Below are positions 23,098 through 31,276 of a DNA stretch of 64,000 nt, one piece after another. The stretch lies in IMG/VR virus record IMGVR_UViG_3300021964_000036, positions 18,492 through 82,491 of that record; one strand, given 5' to 3'. The notes under the pieces are model-generated. The model did no database searches. It was not told where the DNA came from and was given only the letters and a program-made list of their open reading frames with translations. The position numbers and the translations under genes were made by a program. This DNA comes from a virus. Each line of letters opens with the position of its first letter. The stretch's first letter is position 1.

Positions 23098-23794
23098 AAG
23101 AATTTTAGAGAATTGTCTCTTTTTAGATGTTGAGACTGCAACTGGCTGCCCTGATTTTGAAACCTTGTCCGAGGTGGATCCAAGATTAGCGGAACTTTGG
23201 AAAAAGAGGGCAAAATATTACAGAACTGCATACGAGGATATGAACGGTCTTGCTACTTCTGAAATTTATAAAGAAAAGGCAACCCTGGAGCCGGAATTTT
23301 CAAAGGTCGTTTGTGTGTCCTTTGGTGTTCAGCAGGAGAATGGACAGGTTCGTATGACTTCCTTTTATGGTGAGGACGAGGAAGATATTCTAAATAAGAC
23401 TGTCAAGGTCTTTAATAATGCTCTTGTTAAGAACATGAAGCTTGCTGGACATAACATAAAGGGGTTTGATATTCCCTGTCTCGGTAAGAGAATGATTTAC
23501 AAACTGAGTTCACCAGTTCTCCCACAAAATCTAGTTATTTGGGACAAAAAGCCATGGGAGATTCCTTATTTGGATACATCGGAGGTTTTCTCATTTGGTA
23601 GTTGGTCGCATCAAAAGTACCTTTCACTAGATCTTCTTGCTTGCTCTTTAGGAGTTGACTCTCCTAAGGGTGATATGGACGGATCTAAAGTTAGTGAAGC
23701 CTATTGGAATGATAGGGATTTTGAAAAGATTAAAGAATATTGTGAAAGGGATGTTCAAACTGTAATAGACGTCCTAAACAAAGTAGCAACATAG
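23087..23794 (+). CDS. DnaQ-like 3'-5' exonuclease, PolB-exo2 type
   Basis: A stand-alone DEDDy exonuclease of 235 residues. Exo I is CLFLDVETA (D and E near residue 15), Exo II is AGHNIKGFDIPCL, and Exo III is YCERDVQTVIDVL (Tyr and Asp). The pattern VVCVSFGV after Exo I and the SLDLLACSLG segment are typical of predicted exonucleases related to the B-family polymerase proofreading domain. No polymerase domain is attached. It overlaps the glycosylase gene and precedes a combined terminator/promoter. Confidence 0.85.
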   Translation: MIDKRILENCLFLDVETATGCPDFETLSEVDPRLAELWKKRAKYYRTAYEDMNGLATSEIYKEKATLEPEFSKVVCVSFGVQQENGQVRMTSFYGEDEEDILNKTVKVFNNALVKNMKLAGHNIKGFDIPCLGKRMIYKLSSPVLPQNLVIWDKKPWEIPYLDTSEVFSFGSWSHQKYLSLDLLACSLGVDSPKGDMDGSKVSEAYWNDRDFEKIKEYCERDVQTVIDVLNKVAT

Positions 23795-23818
23795 AATTTC
23801 CTTTTTCTATTTCCTTCT

Positions 23819-23859
23819 GGGATTGTTTGGATATATAAAGTCCAAATAATCCCTTTTTT
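23819..23859 (+). terminator. Terminator hairpin with GATATATA promoter in its loop
   Basis: GGGATTGTTTGGA (23819-23831) pairs with TCCAAATAATCCC (23841-23853) with a single non-Watson-Crick position, then six T. The octamer GATATATA spans 23830-23837, using the last stem bases and the loop. The T-run abuts the GTG start at 23860, 30 nt after the octamer's first base. Confidence 0.8.
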
Positions 23860-24651
23860 GTGGGCGCAGTTTTAGATTTTAGTAGATTTGTTTTAAACGA
23901 GGATAAGATTGGTTCTTTCTATAACGATGAACTAAATCCAAAGTTCTGGGACAAATACAAAAACAAGAATGGTGAAACCCAATGGGTCTTTGATAGGCTA
24001 GTAAGAAAAAAGTTGCTTAAGATAGCCGAAGACTTTTACGAAAAATATAGCGATCTATTAGGAGATCTTCCGATTGAGGATATACAACTCACTGGATCAT
24101 TAGCTAATTTTAACTATACTGATAAGTCGGATCTTGACGTTCATGTGCTCGTTGACTTCAATAAGGTAAAGTCAAAACCAGAAATGGTAAAAGCAGCAGT
24201 TGATGGAATTAGGTTTGTTTGGAATCTAAGACATGACGTTGTTATCAGAAATCATGATGTTGAGCTTTATCTCCAGAACATACACGAGCCACATACAGCT
24301 TCTGGTCTTTATTCTCTACTTAATGATAAGTGGATAAGAAAACCAAAGTTTGATCCGCCAGAGGTAGACGAACAAGATGTAAGAAAGAAGTTTGATGGAT
24401 TAGCATCTGAAATTAACCAAATGGAATCCAAACTTGTTACTTCTTCATCCCTTCCCAAGGATGCAAAGGAGATGTATAAAAGGCTTATTCGGTTAAAAGA
24501 AAAGATACAGAAAATGAGAAAAGACGGACTTTCCAAGGACGGAGAATTCTCGATAGGTAACCTCGCCTTCAAAATGCTGAGAAATGAGGGATATATAAGT
24601 AAGCTCATAGATTTAATTTCAAAAGCTTACGCTAGAATTTACTCGGAGTAA
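23860..24651 (+). CDS. Nucleotidyltransferase-fold protein with capsid-targeting-like leader
   Basis: The N-terminus MGAVLDFSRFVLNE fits the F-rich leader ending in NE that recurs here, so the product is predicted to be packaged in the head and trimmed after Glu14. The body carries the NTase-fold signature: LTGSLANFNYTDKSDLDVHVLVDF (Gly-Ser at 79-80, acidic pair DLD at 91-93), with a later acidic strand DVELYLQ (133-139) as third carboxylate. The C-terminal 90 residues are helical (QMESKL ... RLIRLKEKIQKMRKDG). Substrate is unknown; members of this fold transfer nucleotides to RNA, proteins or small molecules. Start is GTG, directly after a T-run. Confidence 0.68.
   Translation: MGAVLDFSRFVLNEDKIGSFYNDELNPKFWDKYKNKNGETQWVFDRLVRKKLLKIAEDFYEKYSDLLGDLPIEDIQLTGSLANFNYTDKSDLDVHVLVDFNKVKSKPEMVKAAVDGIRFVWNLRHDVVIRNHDVELYLQNIHEPHTASGLYSLLNDKWIRKPKFDPPEVDEQDVRKKFDGLASEINQMESKLVTSSSLPKDAKEMYKRLIRLKEKIQKMRKDGLSKDGEFSIGNLAFKMLRNEGYISKLIDLISKAYARIYSE
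24590..24597 (+). promoter_or_regulatory. GATATATA element upstream of 24669 gene
   Basis: Lies within the last codons of the preceding gene, 79 nt before ATG 24669. The longer spacing makes it a weaker candidate than the intergenic copies. Confidence 0.35.
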
Positions 24652-24668
24652 AAACTTTAATTGAAAAT

Positions 24669-27362
24669 ATGTTACTAGTATTTAGAAAAGGACTGGACTA
24701 TAAAGGAAGCATGAACGGCCTTCCTGAAAACCAGGACGAGAACATTTTTCCCATAATGTCAATTCCACTTGATTTAGAGGGTGAAGAAACTGATCTTAAT
24801 GATTTCCAATGGTGGGCTTATACTGACAAGTGGAAGAAATGGTTGGATGCAAATCCAAGAGAATGGAAAGCTGAATCCCACGATGTTAGGTTTGATAAAG
24901 CTGAGCAAATTTTAGAGGCCATAGTAACTTCTAAAAATCCAGTTACTGAATATGTTTCTCATCAAGCTAAATCCTTATGGAACGAGGGTCAAGTTTCTTC
25001 GTTTGCGGATTATGTAAAAATATTGGAAGCAGAAGATTCTTCTGGGTCAAGAGAAGCAACAAAAAAGTTTATAAAACTAGGATATGCTATCGAAAAGCTT
25101 GCAAAAGAAGGCAAGCTTAAGGACATCTTAAATATGGATGATCTGGAGGAAGGTAAACAATATGCTGTAGTTGTTGACCCGATGACCGAGGAGGGAGATC
25201 CAGTTCAAGAGGCAAGGCAAGCTTTAAGACTAAAGAAAATTAGCGAGTCAACTGGTATCGTTGTAGCTGAGGTTGACTATAGCATTCCGTTAGGCGATGT
25301 GGAAGATACTAAGGATTTTATGGACAAGGTCGCAGAATTTGCTAAAGATGTAGCAATAGGCGGTGCAAGCCTTGCTGCTCTGTATGGTGTAGCTCAAGTG
25401 GCTGGAAGTCTTTACTTAGGATGGAGACTTTTAAAAGGAGCACGCGGTATTTATAGAAATTTTGGTAGAGCTAGGAGAATCCACGGAGCTATTTCAAGTG
25501 TAAGAGGTACAGCAGCACCTGCTTGGAACTCTGTCAGACAGTTTGCTACAAGAGCTTTTACTAGGAGAGCAGGGGCACAAGCAGTTGCAAATGCTGCTAG
25601 AATTACTTTGCCTTCTGGTGCATTTGTTGAGGGTGGATTAGCTTATTCTACAAGGGCAACTGGAAATGTATTATTAAAAGGTGCAGCAGCACAATCTACT
25701 AAAGCAGCAGCACAAAGACTAGTAGCTCAAGGTGGGGCAAGAGCGGCAACAGCAGTAGCCGGTAGAGCTGCTACAGCAGCTGGTGCAAGTTCACTCGTTG
25801 CTGCTGAAGCTTCTAATCCGGTTGGTTGGATTATAGCAGCAGCATCTGTAATAGGTTCTGGAATTAATCAACTATGGAATTGGTATAGTGATAAACAAGC
25901 ACCTAGGTACGGTGAAGTTGAGGACTTTGCGTATGGTAGTTTTAATCCTAAAAATATACCGGTTGGAAAATCGATCACTGTTTGTTGGACAAGCGACGGT
26001 GGAGGTGGCGGATGGGGATTCGTTATGGATCTGTTGACTTTTTCTAAGGATGATACTAGGACAACTATGGAATTAGTCAAGCTTGGTGAGTTTAATGATA
26101 GATCGGTCTTTGTGATGCTTCAGGTAAACTCTGAAATGTTTGAAAAGACAATGAAGGATAATGACCTTATACTTCTTTCCTTTGCCAACAACGATTCTTT
26201 TGAAAGAGGAACATTTGATAACGATGATTTGGAATTCCAAACTATTATTATACCAGATGTGTCTGAACTTACAATTGCTACATCATTTGTGGGTTATTCA
26301 ACATGGGATGAAATGAAAGAGGCATATAAAGCAAGTCCAGACAGTCCTATTTACGTACCAAGCGGAGCAAGAAAGGACTACCAATTCCACTACACCGATG
26401 CGGACGGAAACGACGTAAATGTAACAGGAACACTCGTAAATGAAAATGAAATAAGCGATACAGTCTTACAGGATTTAGTTCCAGGTGCAGCTGGTGCTGT
26501 TGATGAATCTGCTACTTCTGGTCTAGATTACTCACACTTAGTAAACGAAAGTAAGGTCCTATCATTCAAGGACTTCTCAATTAGAACTAATCCTATAATG
26601 GAAGAAGACGCTGCCAATGCGGAGGATGCTGAAAATACAGAAAATGCAGAGGGTGCTGAATCTGCAGAAGAGAATACTTATGAGGACGATTTACTAACCT
26701 CTGTTTCTGCTGCATCTGCTTTGGAGGCAGAGTACAGTCAAATCCCAGTGTTAGCATATAGGGTTAATACAATAAGTTTTGTTGACCCAACTGTTAATGA
26801 GAACGTTGATCAATTCAACTACTTTATAATTGGTGAGCAAAGTATGGATCCTAAGATAAATCAGCCAATCTTAGTTGAATCCGCTTCCGAAGCTGGTATT
26901 GAAGATCCAAGATTTGGTTTAAAAACTTATGTCCCACCTGCACCCGAAGAGGATGATAAGGATGAAGAAGCCCCAGAGGTTGAAGACACTGAAGTAATCG
27001 ACATTGAAGGGGTGGATGAGCCATCTTCAAAATCTGTACAAACTGCTAGGGGTGATGTCCAGATCAAAAGTAAAACAGGTTCTTTAACAATTAAAGATAG
27101 AGATATGGAAGGTGGCATAAACATCTTTGATGAATTTGCTACAAGTGATCTTAAGAAAGACCTAAACATAGGAGATTGGAAAAACATCACTAGTGTGAGA
27201 GTCAGATACGATAAAGACGAGGAACCAATTAAGGTAGTGCTTAAAAATAGGTTCGCTAAAGCTGGTGATAAAAGAAGGGTAATCAGAAAAGGAGAGCAAG
27301 GATTTGATTCAGCTCTAAGTTTTGCTGAAACCGTAGAAGGGGGTATATCTTTCTCCGGATAA
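24669..27362 (+). CDS. Large virion-type protein with hydrophobic Ala-rich central region
   Basis: A 897-residue protein. Residues 1-220 are soluble, with a Trp-rich opening. From about 225 to 410 there is an unusually Ala/Gly/Arg-rich, partly hydrophobic region. It includes two likely membrane-seeking stretches (VAIGGASLAALYGVAQVAG; NPVGWIIAAASVIGSGIN). A beta-rich middle domain follows, then near residue 627 the segment HLVNESKVLSFKDF, which contains the NE-S site, then acidic low-complexity and a basic final domain. Placed directly before the prohead protease and capsid genes, it may be an internal head or ejection protein able to enter membranes. Family not recognised. Confidence 0.65.
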   Translation: MLLVFRKGLDYKGSMNGLPENQDENIFPIMSIPLDLEGEETDLNDFQWWAYTDKWKKWLDANPREWKAESHDVRFDKAEQILEAIVTSKNPVTEYVSHQAKSLWNEGQVSSFADYVKILEAEDSSGSREATKKFIKLGYAIEKLAKEGKLKDILNMDDLEEGKQYAVVVDPMTEEGDPVQEARQALRLKKISESTGIVVAEVDYSIPLGDVEDTKDFMDKVAEFAKDVAIGGASLAALYGVAQVAGSLYLGWRLLKGARGIYRNFGRARRIHGAISSVRGTAAPAWNSVRQFATRAFTRRAGAQAVANAARITLPSGAFVEGGLAYSTRATGNVLLKGAAAQSTKAAAQRLVAQGGARAATAVAGRAATAAGASSLVAAEASNPVGWIIAAASVIGSGINQLWNWYSDKQAPRYGEVEDFAYGSFNPKNIPVGKSITVCWTSDGGGGGWGFVMDLLTFSKDDTRTTMELVKLGEFNDRSVFVMLQVNSEMFEKTMKDNDLILLSFANNDSFERGTFDNDDLEFQTIIIPDVSELTIATSFVGYSTWDEMKEAYKASPDSPIYVPSGARKDYQFHYTDADGNDVNVTGTLVNENEISDTVLQDLVPGAAGAVDESATSGLDYSHLVNESKVLSFKDFSIRTNPIMEEDAANAEDAENTENAEGAESAEENTYEDDLLTSVSAASALEAEYSQIPVLAYRVNTISFVDPTVNENVDQFNYFIIGEQSMDPKINQPILVESASEAGIEDPRFGLKTYVPPAPEEDDKDEEAPEVEDTEVIDIEGVDEPSSKSVQTARGDVQIKSKTGSLTIKDRDMEGGINIFDEFATSDLKKDLNIGDWKNITSVRVRYDKDEEPIKVVLKNRFAKAGDKRRVIRKGEQGFDSALSFAETVEGGISFSG

Positions 27363-27393
27363 AAAAACGTCAAATTTTCTGAAAAAGAAAATC

Positions 27394-27401
27394 GATATAT
27401 A
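27394..27401 (+). promoter_or_regulatory. GATATATA late-type promoter element
   Basis: Begins 34 nt before ATG 27428. It is preceded by a small inverted repeat ATTTTC/GAAAAT (27374-27392). Confidence 0.65.
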
Positions 27402-27427
27402 AAGTTAAATAATAGTAAAGTCAAGAA

Positions 27428-29434
27428 ATGAACGAGTCTTTATTGAATGAAAATCTCCTCTTTATCCTTGAAAAGCAAGATAATAGTCTTTCTGTCAACG
27501 ATAAAAACGAAGATGGCTATGTACTCAAAGGTATAGCAGCACAATTTGGAAAGGAGAATAATAATAACAGAATCTATGAGGAAGGTGAATACCTACCCCA
27601 TTTGGAGTACCTAAAAGATAAGATAGGTCAGAAAAGATTGGTTGGTGAATTAGACCATCCTGAAAAATTCGATGTTTCTCTTAAGAACATTTCTCACGTT
27701 GTTGAAGACCTTGTTTATGATAAAGACGGAAGAGTATTAAATATTAAGGTTCGTTTGCTTGACACACCAGCTGGACAAATTGCTAAGAAGCTAGTTGATG
27801 CTGGTATCCCTCTTTCTATTTCATCTAGAGCAGCTGGAAATGTTGGTCCTGATAAGAAGGTCCAAATCAAAAAAATCTTTACATACGATCTAGTAGCAGA
27901 TCCTGGTTTTCAGGATGCTCAACTTGAAAGAGTTTACGAGAGTGCTGGTTTTGATGCTTTTGAATTTCAAGAAAGGTCAAAGAAGTCAATCGTAAACAAC
28001 TTAGAGTGTGTAAACGAATCGCTAGGTTTAGAAAATGAATCTGGAGTGAAGATATATAAAGTTGAAAATAGCGAAGAATTCGAAAAAATCCTTAATCAAG
28101 ACAAAAATAAATCCAACATTATGGAGGCCAACAAAGAATATGTTACTGCTGACGAGCTTAATAAGTATTCTATCTTTTTGAAAAATAAGATGGATGAGCT
28201 TGAAACGCAGATTTCTGAAATGAAACAACAAGAAACTCAAGTTTCTGAAAGTGAAAACGACAGTGTAGACTGTAAAGCGCTCGAGGAAAGGGTTGCTAAA
28301 TTAGAGAAGTACTCCGAGTATCTTGCTGAAAATCTAGAAAGCGCTATCAAGTACGGCGAGTATTTGGCAGAAAATCTAGATAGCAGCATTACTTATTCTA
28401 AGTATCTTGCTGAGAATTTAGACAAGACTATCTCTTATTCAAAGTATTTGGCCGAAAATGTTGATAAGGGTATTTCTTATACCGAATATGTAGCTGAGAA
28501 TGTTGATAAGTCTATTGATTATTCTAAGTATTTAGCAGAAAAACTAGACGATGGTATTCAATACACAGAATACGTGGCTGAAAATCTTGATAAGAATATA
28601 GCTTACTCTGAGTATCTAGCAGAAAATGTTGATAAGAACATTGCTTATTCTGAGTATTTGGCAGAGAATCTTGATAAGGGTATTTCTTACTCTGAATATC
28701 TTGCAGAGAACTTGGATAAAGGAATCGCTTATTCTGAGTACATCGCAGAAAAATTAGATCAAGGCATTAATTACACAGAGTATCTTGCTGAAAATCTAAA
28801 CAAAGGTATCGCTTATTCCGATTACCTAGCTGAAAAGCTCAATGGCAATATTGCTAACACTGAAGCTCTTCACGAAAGCGCAAAGACAGAAAAAACTCCA
28901 ACACTAAACGAAAGTGCTAGAGAAAATGCTGAAAGCGCATCTAAAACTGAATTGGTTGAATCAGGATTTGCTGGAGATTATGAAAATCTCGGAAGCAAAA
29001 TTGATTCTCTAATTGAATCAGTCAAAACACAAAAGACTGAGGAAAATATAAACGAGGCACAAACGAAAGTTATGCCGACTGCTCAAACACAAAAAGCAGA
29101 TGAGGCAATCAACGAAGCCAAAGAAGAAAAATTGGTAGAGTCATCAGGTCACAAGTTTATTGATGAAATGCCAGAAGATTACGCTCCGTTATGGGAGTCA
29201 CTAAATGAAAGCCAAAAGCAATCAGTGATTGCACAATCAGCTTTCTATAACTTAGAGACTACATATCAGATCAAGAATTTCTGGTCAACACGTCAGCTTG
29301 GTGCTAAACCAGTGGGACTTCAGAAACTTCAAGAGAGCCAAGAAACACCAGAGCCTAAGACGGCTACAGCCCCTCAGGGGTATTCAAATGATTACCTTAA
29401 TTGGGTCGCTAAGTCGCTCGAAGGTAAGTTTTAA
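27428..29434 (+). CDS. 21: Prohead protease (gp21-like) fused to repeat-containing scaffold
   Basis: Residues 1-200 match T4-type prohead proteases, which cut scaffold and capsid proteins during head maturation. RLVGELDHPEKFDVSLKNIS carries the catalytic His (about 77), and AGIPLSISSRAAGNV the catalytic Ser (about 130-133). FTYDLVADPGFQDAQ follows. The rest resembles the assembly core: a helical region, 13 tandem 14-residue repeats (295-476), then segments with several candidate cleavage sites (LNESA, INEAQ, INEAK, LNESQ). T4 encodes protease and scaffold separately, so the fusion is notable. An in-frame ATG at 28121 could produce the scaffold alone. The N-terminus MNESLLNENLL itself has candidate self-cleavage sites. 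Confidence 0.88.
   Translation: MNESLLNENLLFILEKQDNSLSVNDKNEDGYVLKGIAAQFGKENNNNRIYEEGEYLPHLEYLKDKIGQKRLVGELDHPEKFDVSLKNISHVVEDLVYDKDGRVLNIKVRLLDTPAGQIAKKLVDAGIPLSISSRAAGNVGPDKKVQIKKIFTYDLVADPGFQDAQLERVYESAGFDAFEFQERSKKSIVNNLECVNESLGLENESGVKIYKVENSEEFEKILNQDKNKSNIMEANKEYVTADELNKYSIFLKNKMDELETQISEMKQQETQVSESENDSVDCKALEERVAKLEKYSEYLAENLESAIKYGEYLAENLDSSITYSKYLAENLDKTISYSKYLAENVDKGISYTEYVAENVDKSIDYSKYLAEKLDDGIQYTEYVAENLDKNIAYSEYLAENVDKNIAYSEYLAENLDKGISYSEYLAENLDKGIAYSEYIAEKLDQGINYTEYLAENLNKGIAYSDYLAEKLNGNIANTEALHESAKTEKTPTLNESARENAESASKTELVESGFAGDYENLGSKIDSLIESVKTQKTEENINEAQTKVMPTAQTQKADEAINEAKEEKLVESSGHKFIDEMPEDYAPLWESLNESQKQSVIAQSAFYNLETTYQIKNFWSTRQLGAKPVGLQKLQESQETPEPKTATAPQGYSNDYLNWVAKSLEGKF
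28051..28058 (+). promoter_or_regulatory. Internal GATATATAAAG element inside protease-scaffold gene
   Basis: This in-gene copy has the same extended form (GATATATAAAG) as the intergenic copies at 23830, 27394 and 38815. It lies 70 nt before the in-frame ATG 28121. It may give a separate transcript for the scaffold part. Confidence 0.4.
28121..29434 (+). CDS. Nested scaffold product from internal start (putative)
   Basis: The in-frame ATG at codon 232 of the protease-scaffold gene is preceded by an A-rich leader like those of real starts in this genome (ACAAAAATAAATCCAACATT). A product from here would be 437 residues: a short lead, a coiled region, the 14-residue repeats and the C-terminal part without the protease. 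This is the arrangement known from the lambda C/Nu3 overlap, where the scaffold is made in excess from an internal start. It is inferred from layout only. Confidence 0.4.
   Translation: MEANKEYVTADELNKYSIFLKNKMDELETQISEMKQQETQVSESENDSVDCKALEERVAKLEKYSEYLAENLESAIKYGEYLAENLDSSITYSKYLAENLDKTISYSKYLAENVDKGISYTEYVAENVDKSIDYSKYLAEKLDDGIQYTEYVAENLDKNIAYSEYLAENVDKNIAYSEYLAENLDKGISYSEYLAENLDKGIAYSEYIAEKLDQGINYTEYLAENLNKGIAYSDYLAEKLNGNIANTEALHESAKTEKTPTLNESARENAESASKTELVESGFAGDYENLGSKIDSLIESVKTQKTEENINEAQTKVMPTAQTQKADEAINEAKEEKLVESSGHKFIDEMPEDYAPLWESLNESQKQSVIAQSAFYNLETTYQIKNFWSTRQLGAKPVGLQKLQESQETPEPKTATAPQGYSNDYLNWVAKSLEGKF
28310..28855 (+). repeat. 13 tandem 42-bp coding repeats (14-residue unit)
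   Basis: The consensus unit is YSEYLAENLDKGIS, repeated 13 times without interruption at residues 295-476 of the protease-scaffold protein, with variation at the third base and at a few residues. Two helical heptads per unit are implied (YSEYLAE, NLDKGIS), giving a long regular coiled or helical rod. Copy number may vary between related phages. Confidence 0.92.
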
Positions 29435-29459
29435 AAAACCTAAAAAAAATTAGTAAAAA

Positions 29460-31181
29460 ATGAAACTAATCAACGAAGCAGAAATCTTCGAAACCTGGTC
29501 TCCTATCATCGAGCAGAAGGCTGGAATTCAAGATGCTGAGAAAAAAGGATGGTTGAGCAAGTACTGCCACTACCATTCATTAAACGAGTCTGCTGGTGCA
29601 TATCAGTCACTAGCAACTGTAAACGGTATGGGTGCCGTAGCTCCACCCGCATACCCAGGTGGGTATAACTCCACTGGTTCTGCAGTAGGTACGCAAGCAA
29701 ACGCTGCTTTCTACAACGCTGCTAACCAAGGTTCAGGAGATAAGTTTCCTTCACTTCTTCCTTTGGCAATTCAGGTTGCTGCGAAGACAGTTGGATTCGA
29801 TATCGTTCCTGTAATTCCTATGTCAGGTCCTACTGGCGTACTTTCTTACCTAGATTACGTATACTCAGGTGGTAAAATCAGTCCTGCATCTGCTGGCGCA
29901 TCTGCTGCTGAAGCCCTTGCAACTGCACCTTCTATGATCAAGGTAGAATTGACAAACGCTGCAGCAGGATATCCTGGTAACTTTGCAGTAGGTACTACTT
30001 ACTACATCACTAACGCTTCTTCAGCTGGTGCTTACATCACAACTGAATTTGTTGGTCTTTCTAGAATCGATGGTTTCCCAATCTTCAGAATCGTTGGATT
30101 AACAGCTGGTGAAACTGTTTCTGCAGTTCTTGATGGCGGTGCTACTAAAATTGGTACTGCAGTAGATGGAAACCAAGCTGGTACTACAACTGCAAGAGCA
30201 GAATTGGTTAAAGCTCTTGAGGATCACATCCAAGGATTCTCTGGTGCTGGTTTTAACAACGACCAAGACTGGCAAGGACCATTCGTAGATGGTACTAAGA
30301 CTTACAACCCAATGCTAAGAGGTGTAGGTGAAAGCACTTACTACCAATCAATGGGTCTATCAACGTTCACTAAGTTCGTTGAAGCTGATACTTTCCAAGT
30401 AGCTGCTTCAGTAACTACTGAACAGATCCAAGACCTTAACAAGCAATTCGGTATCGACGTAATTTCTATGATCGAGAACGCATTGGTTAATGAGGTATCT
30501 CAAGCTATTAACAAGCACATCCTATCTAGAGCATTCGCTCTTGGTTGGTCTAACCACGATGAATTCTTGACTACAGAAGGTCAGAACTTGAACCTAAACC
30601 TCGTTATCGGTGGTACTGCTGGTTCATACACTATTCCTTCTTACGTAGGTAAGTCTGACACTGGTATCTCTATCGCTTCTGTTGCAGGTCCTGCTTCAGG
30701 TGGATACGAGAACTTGTCAACTCTACAGAGAAGACTATTCTCTAGAATTCTAGCTGGTGCTAACGTAGTAGCTAACAGAGGAAGAAGAGGTCCTGCTAAC
30801 TTCATCGTTACTAACGCTAACGTTGCAAGTGCATTGCAAGACATCTCTCAGTTCACTTTTGCACCTTTCTCTAACACACTAACTCAAAACAACGGTACAC
30901 TTTACCCAGTAGGTTCGCTTGCAGGTATGACTGTTTATGTTGATCAGAACATGAAGTTCGGTGATAACAGAGTATTAGTTGGTAGAAAAGGTGGTGACGA
31001 CGAACCAGGACTTAAGTTCATGCCTTACATGATGGCTGAGTCTATCCAAACAATCTCTGAGGGTACTATGTCACCTAAGATTGCGGTTAAGTCTCGTTAC
31101 GCTCTAGTAGAAGCTGGTTTCCACCCAGAAACTATGTACTTCTGTTTCCACGTGAACGTTCCTGCTGGAGGTCTATCCTAA
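29460..31181 (+). CDS. 23: Major capsid protein, T4 gp23-like
   Basis: The main shell subunit, 573 residues (T4 gp23: 521). Its place after protease/scaffold and the HK97-fold segments support this: FPSLLPLAIQVAAKTVGFDIVPVIPMSG, STFTKFVEADTFQVAASVTTEQIQD, NRGRRGPANFIVTN, and AGMTVYVDQNM. The N-terminal 43 residues end in HSLNE followed by SAGAYQ, so prohead processing after Glu43 is likely. A second candidate site is LINE-A at the start. Codon choice differs from neighbours, with C-ending codons (AAC, TTC, ATC) preferred, as expected for a very highly expressed gene. A strong terminator follows. Confidence 0.95.
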   Translation: MKLINEAEIFETWSPIIEQKAGIQDAEKKGWLSKYCHYHSLNESAGAYQSLATVNGMGAVAPPAYPGGYNSTGSAVGTQANAAFYNAANQGSGDKFPSLLPLAIQVAAKTVGFDIVPVIPMSGPTGVLSYLDYVYSGGKISPASAGASAAEALATAPSMIKVELTNAAAGYPGNFAVGTTYYITNASSAGAYITTEFVGLSRIDGFPIFRIVGLTAGETVSAVLDGGATKIGTAVDGNQAGTTTARAELVKALEDHIQGFSGAGFNNDQDWQGPFVDGTKTYNPMLRGVGESTYYQSMGLSTFTKFVEADTFQVAASVTTEQIQDLNKQFGIDVISMIENALVNEVSQAINKHILSRAFALGWSNHDEFLTTEGQNLNLNLVIGGTAGSYTIPSYVGKSDTGISIASVAGPASGGYENLSTLQRRLFSRILAGANVVANRGRRGPANFIVTNANVASALQDISQFTFAPFSNTLTQNNGTLYPVGSLAGMTVYVDQNMKFGDNRVLVGRKGGDDEPGLKFMPYMMAESIQTISEGTMSPKIAVKSRYALVEAGFHPETMYFCFHVNVPAGGLS

Positions 31182-31208
31182 TCAGTAGTTAGTACACACT
31201 AATATTAA

Positions 31209-31237
31209 ACCCCAGGTTTTTGCCTGGGGTTTTTTTG
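31209..31237 (+). terminator. Strong Rho-independent terminator after capsid gene
   Basis: CCCCAGG pairs with CCTGGGG around a T-rich loop and is followed by seven T. It closes the capsid transcript. Confidence 0.93.
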
Positions 31238-31246
31238 TGATCTGTT

Positions 31247-31254
31247 GATATATA
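31247..31254 (+). promoter_or_regulatory. GATATATA late-type promoter element
   Basis: Begins 30 nt before ATG 31277, just after the capsid terminator. It should start the internal-protein unit. Confidence 0.68.
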
Positions 31255-31276
31255 GAATAAATGTGATTACTGTATA

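Noticed and set aside
28310-28855. Regular 42-bp direct repeats, at first sight CRISPR-like
   Set aside because: The repeats are contiguous, without spacers, stay in one reading frame and encode a conserved 14-residue peptide.
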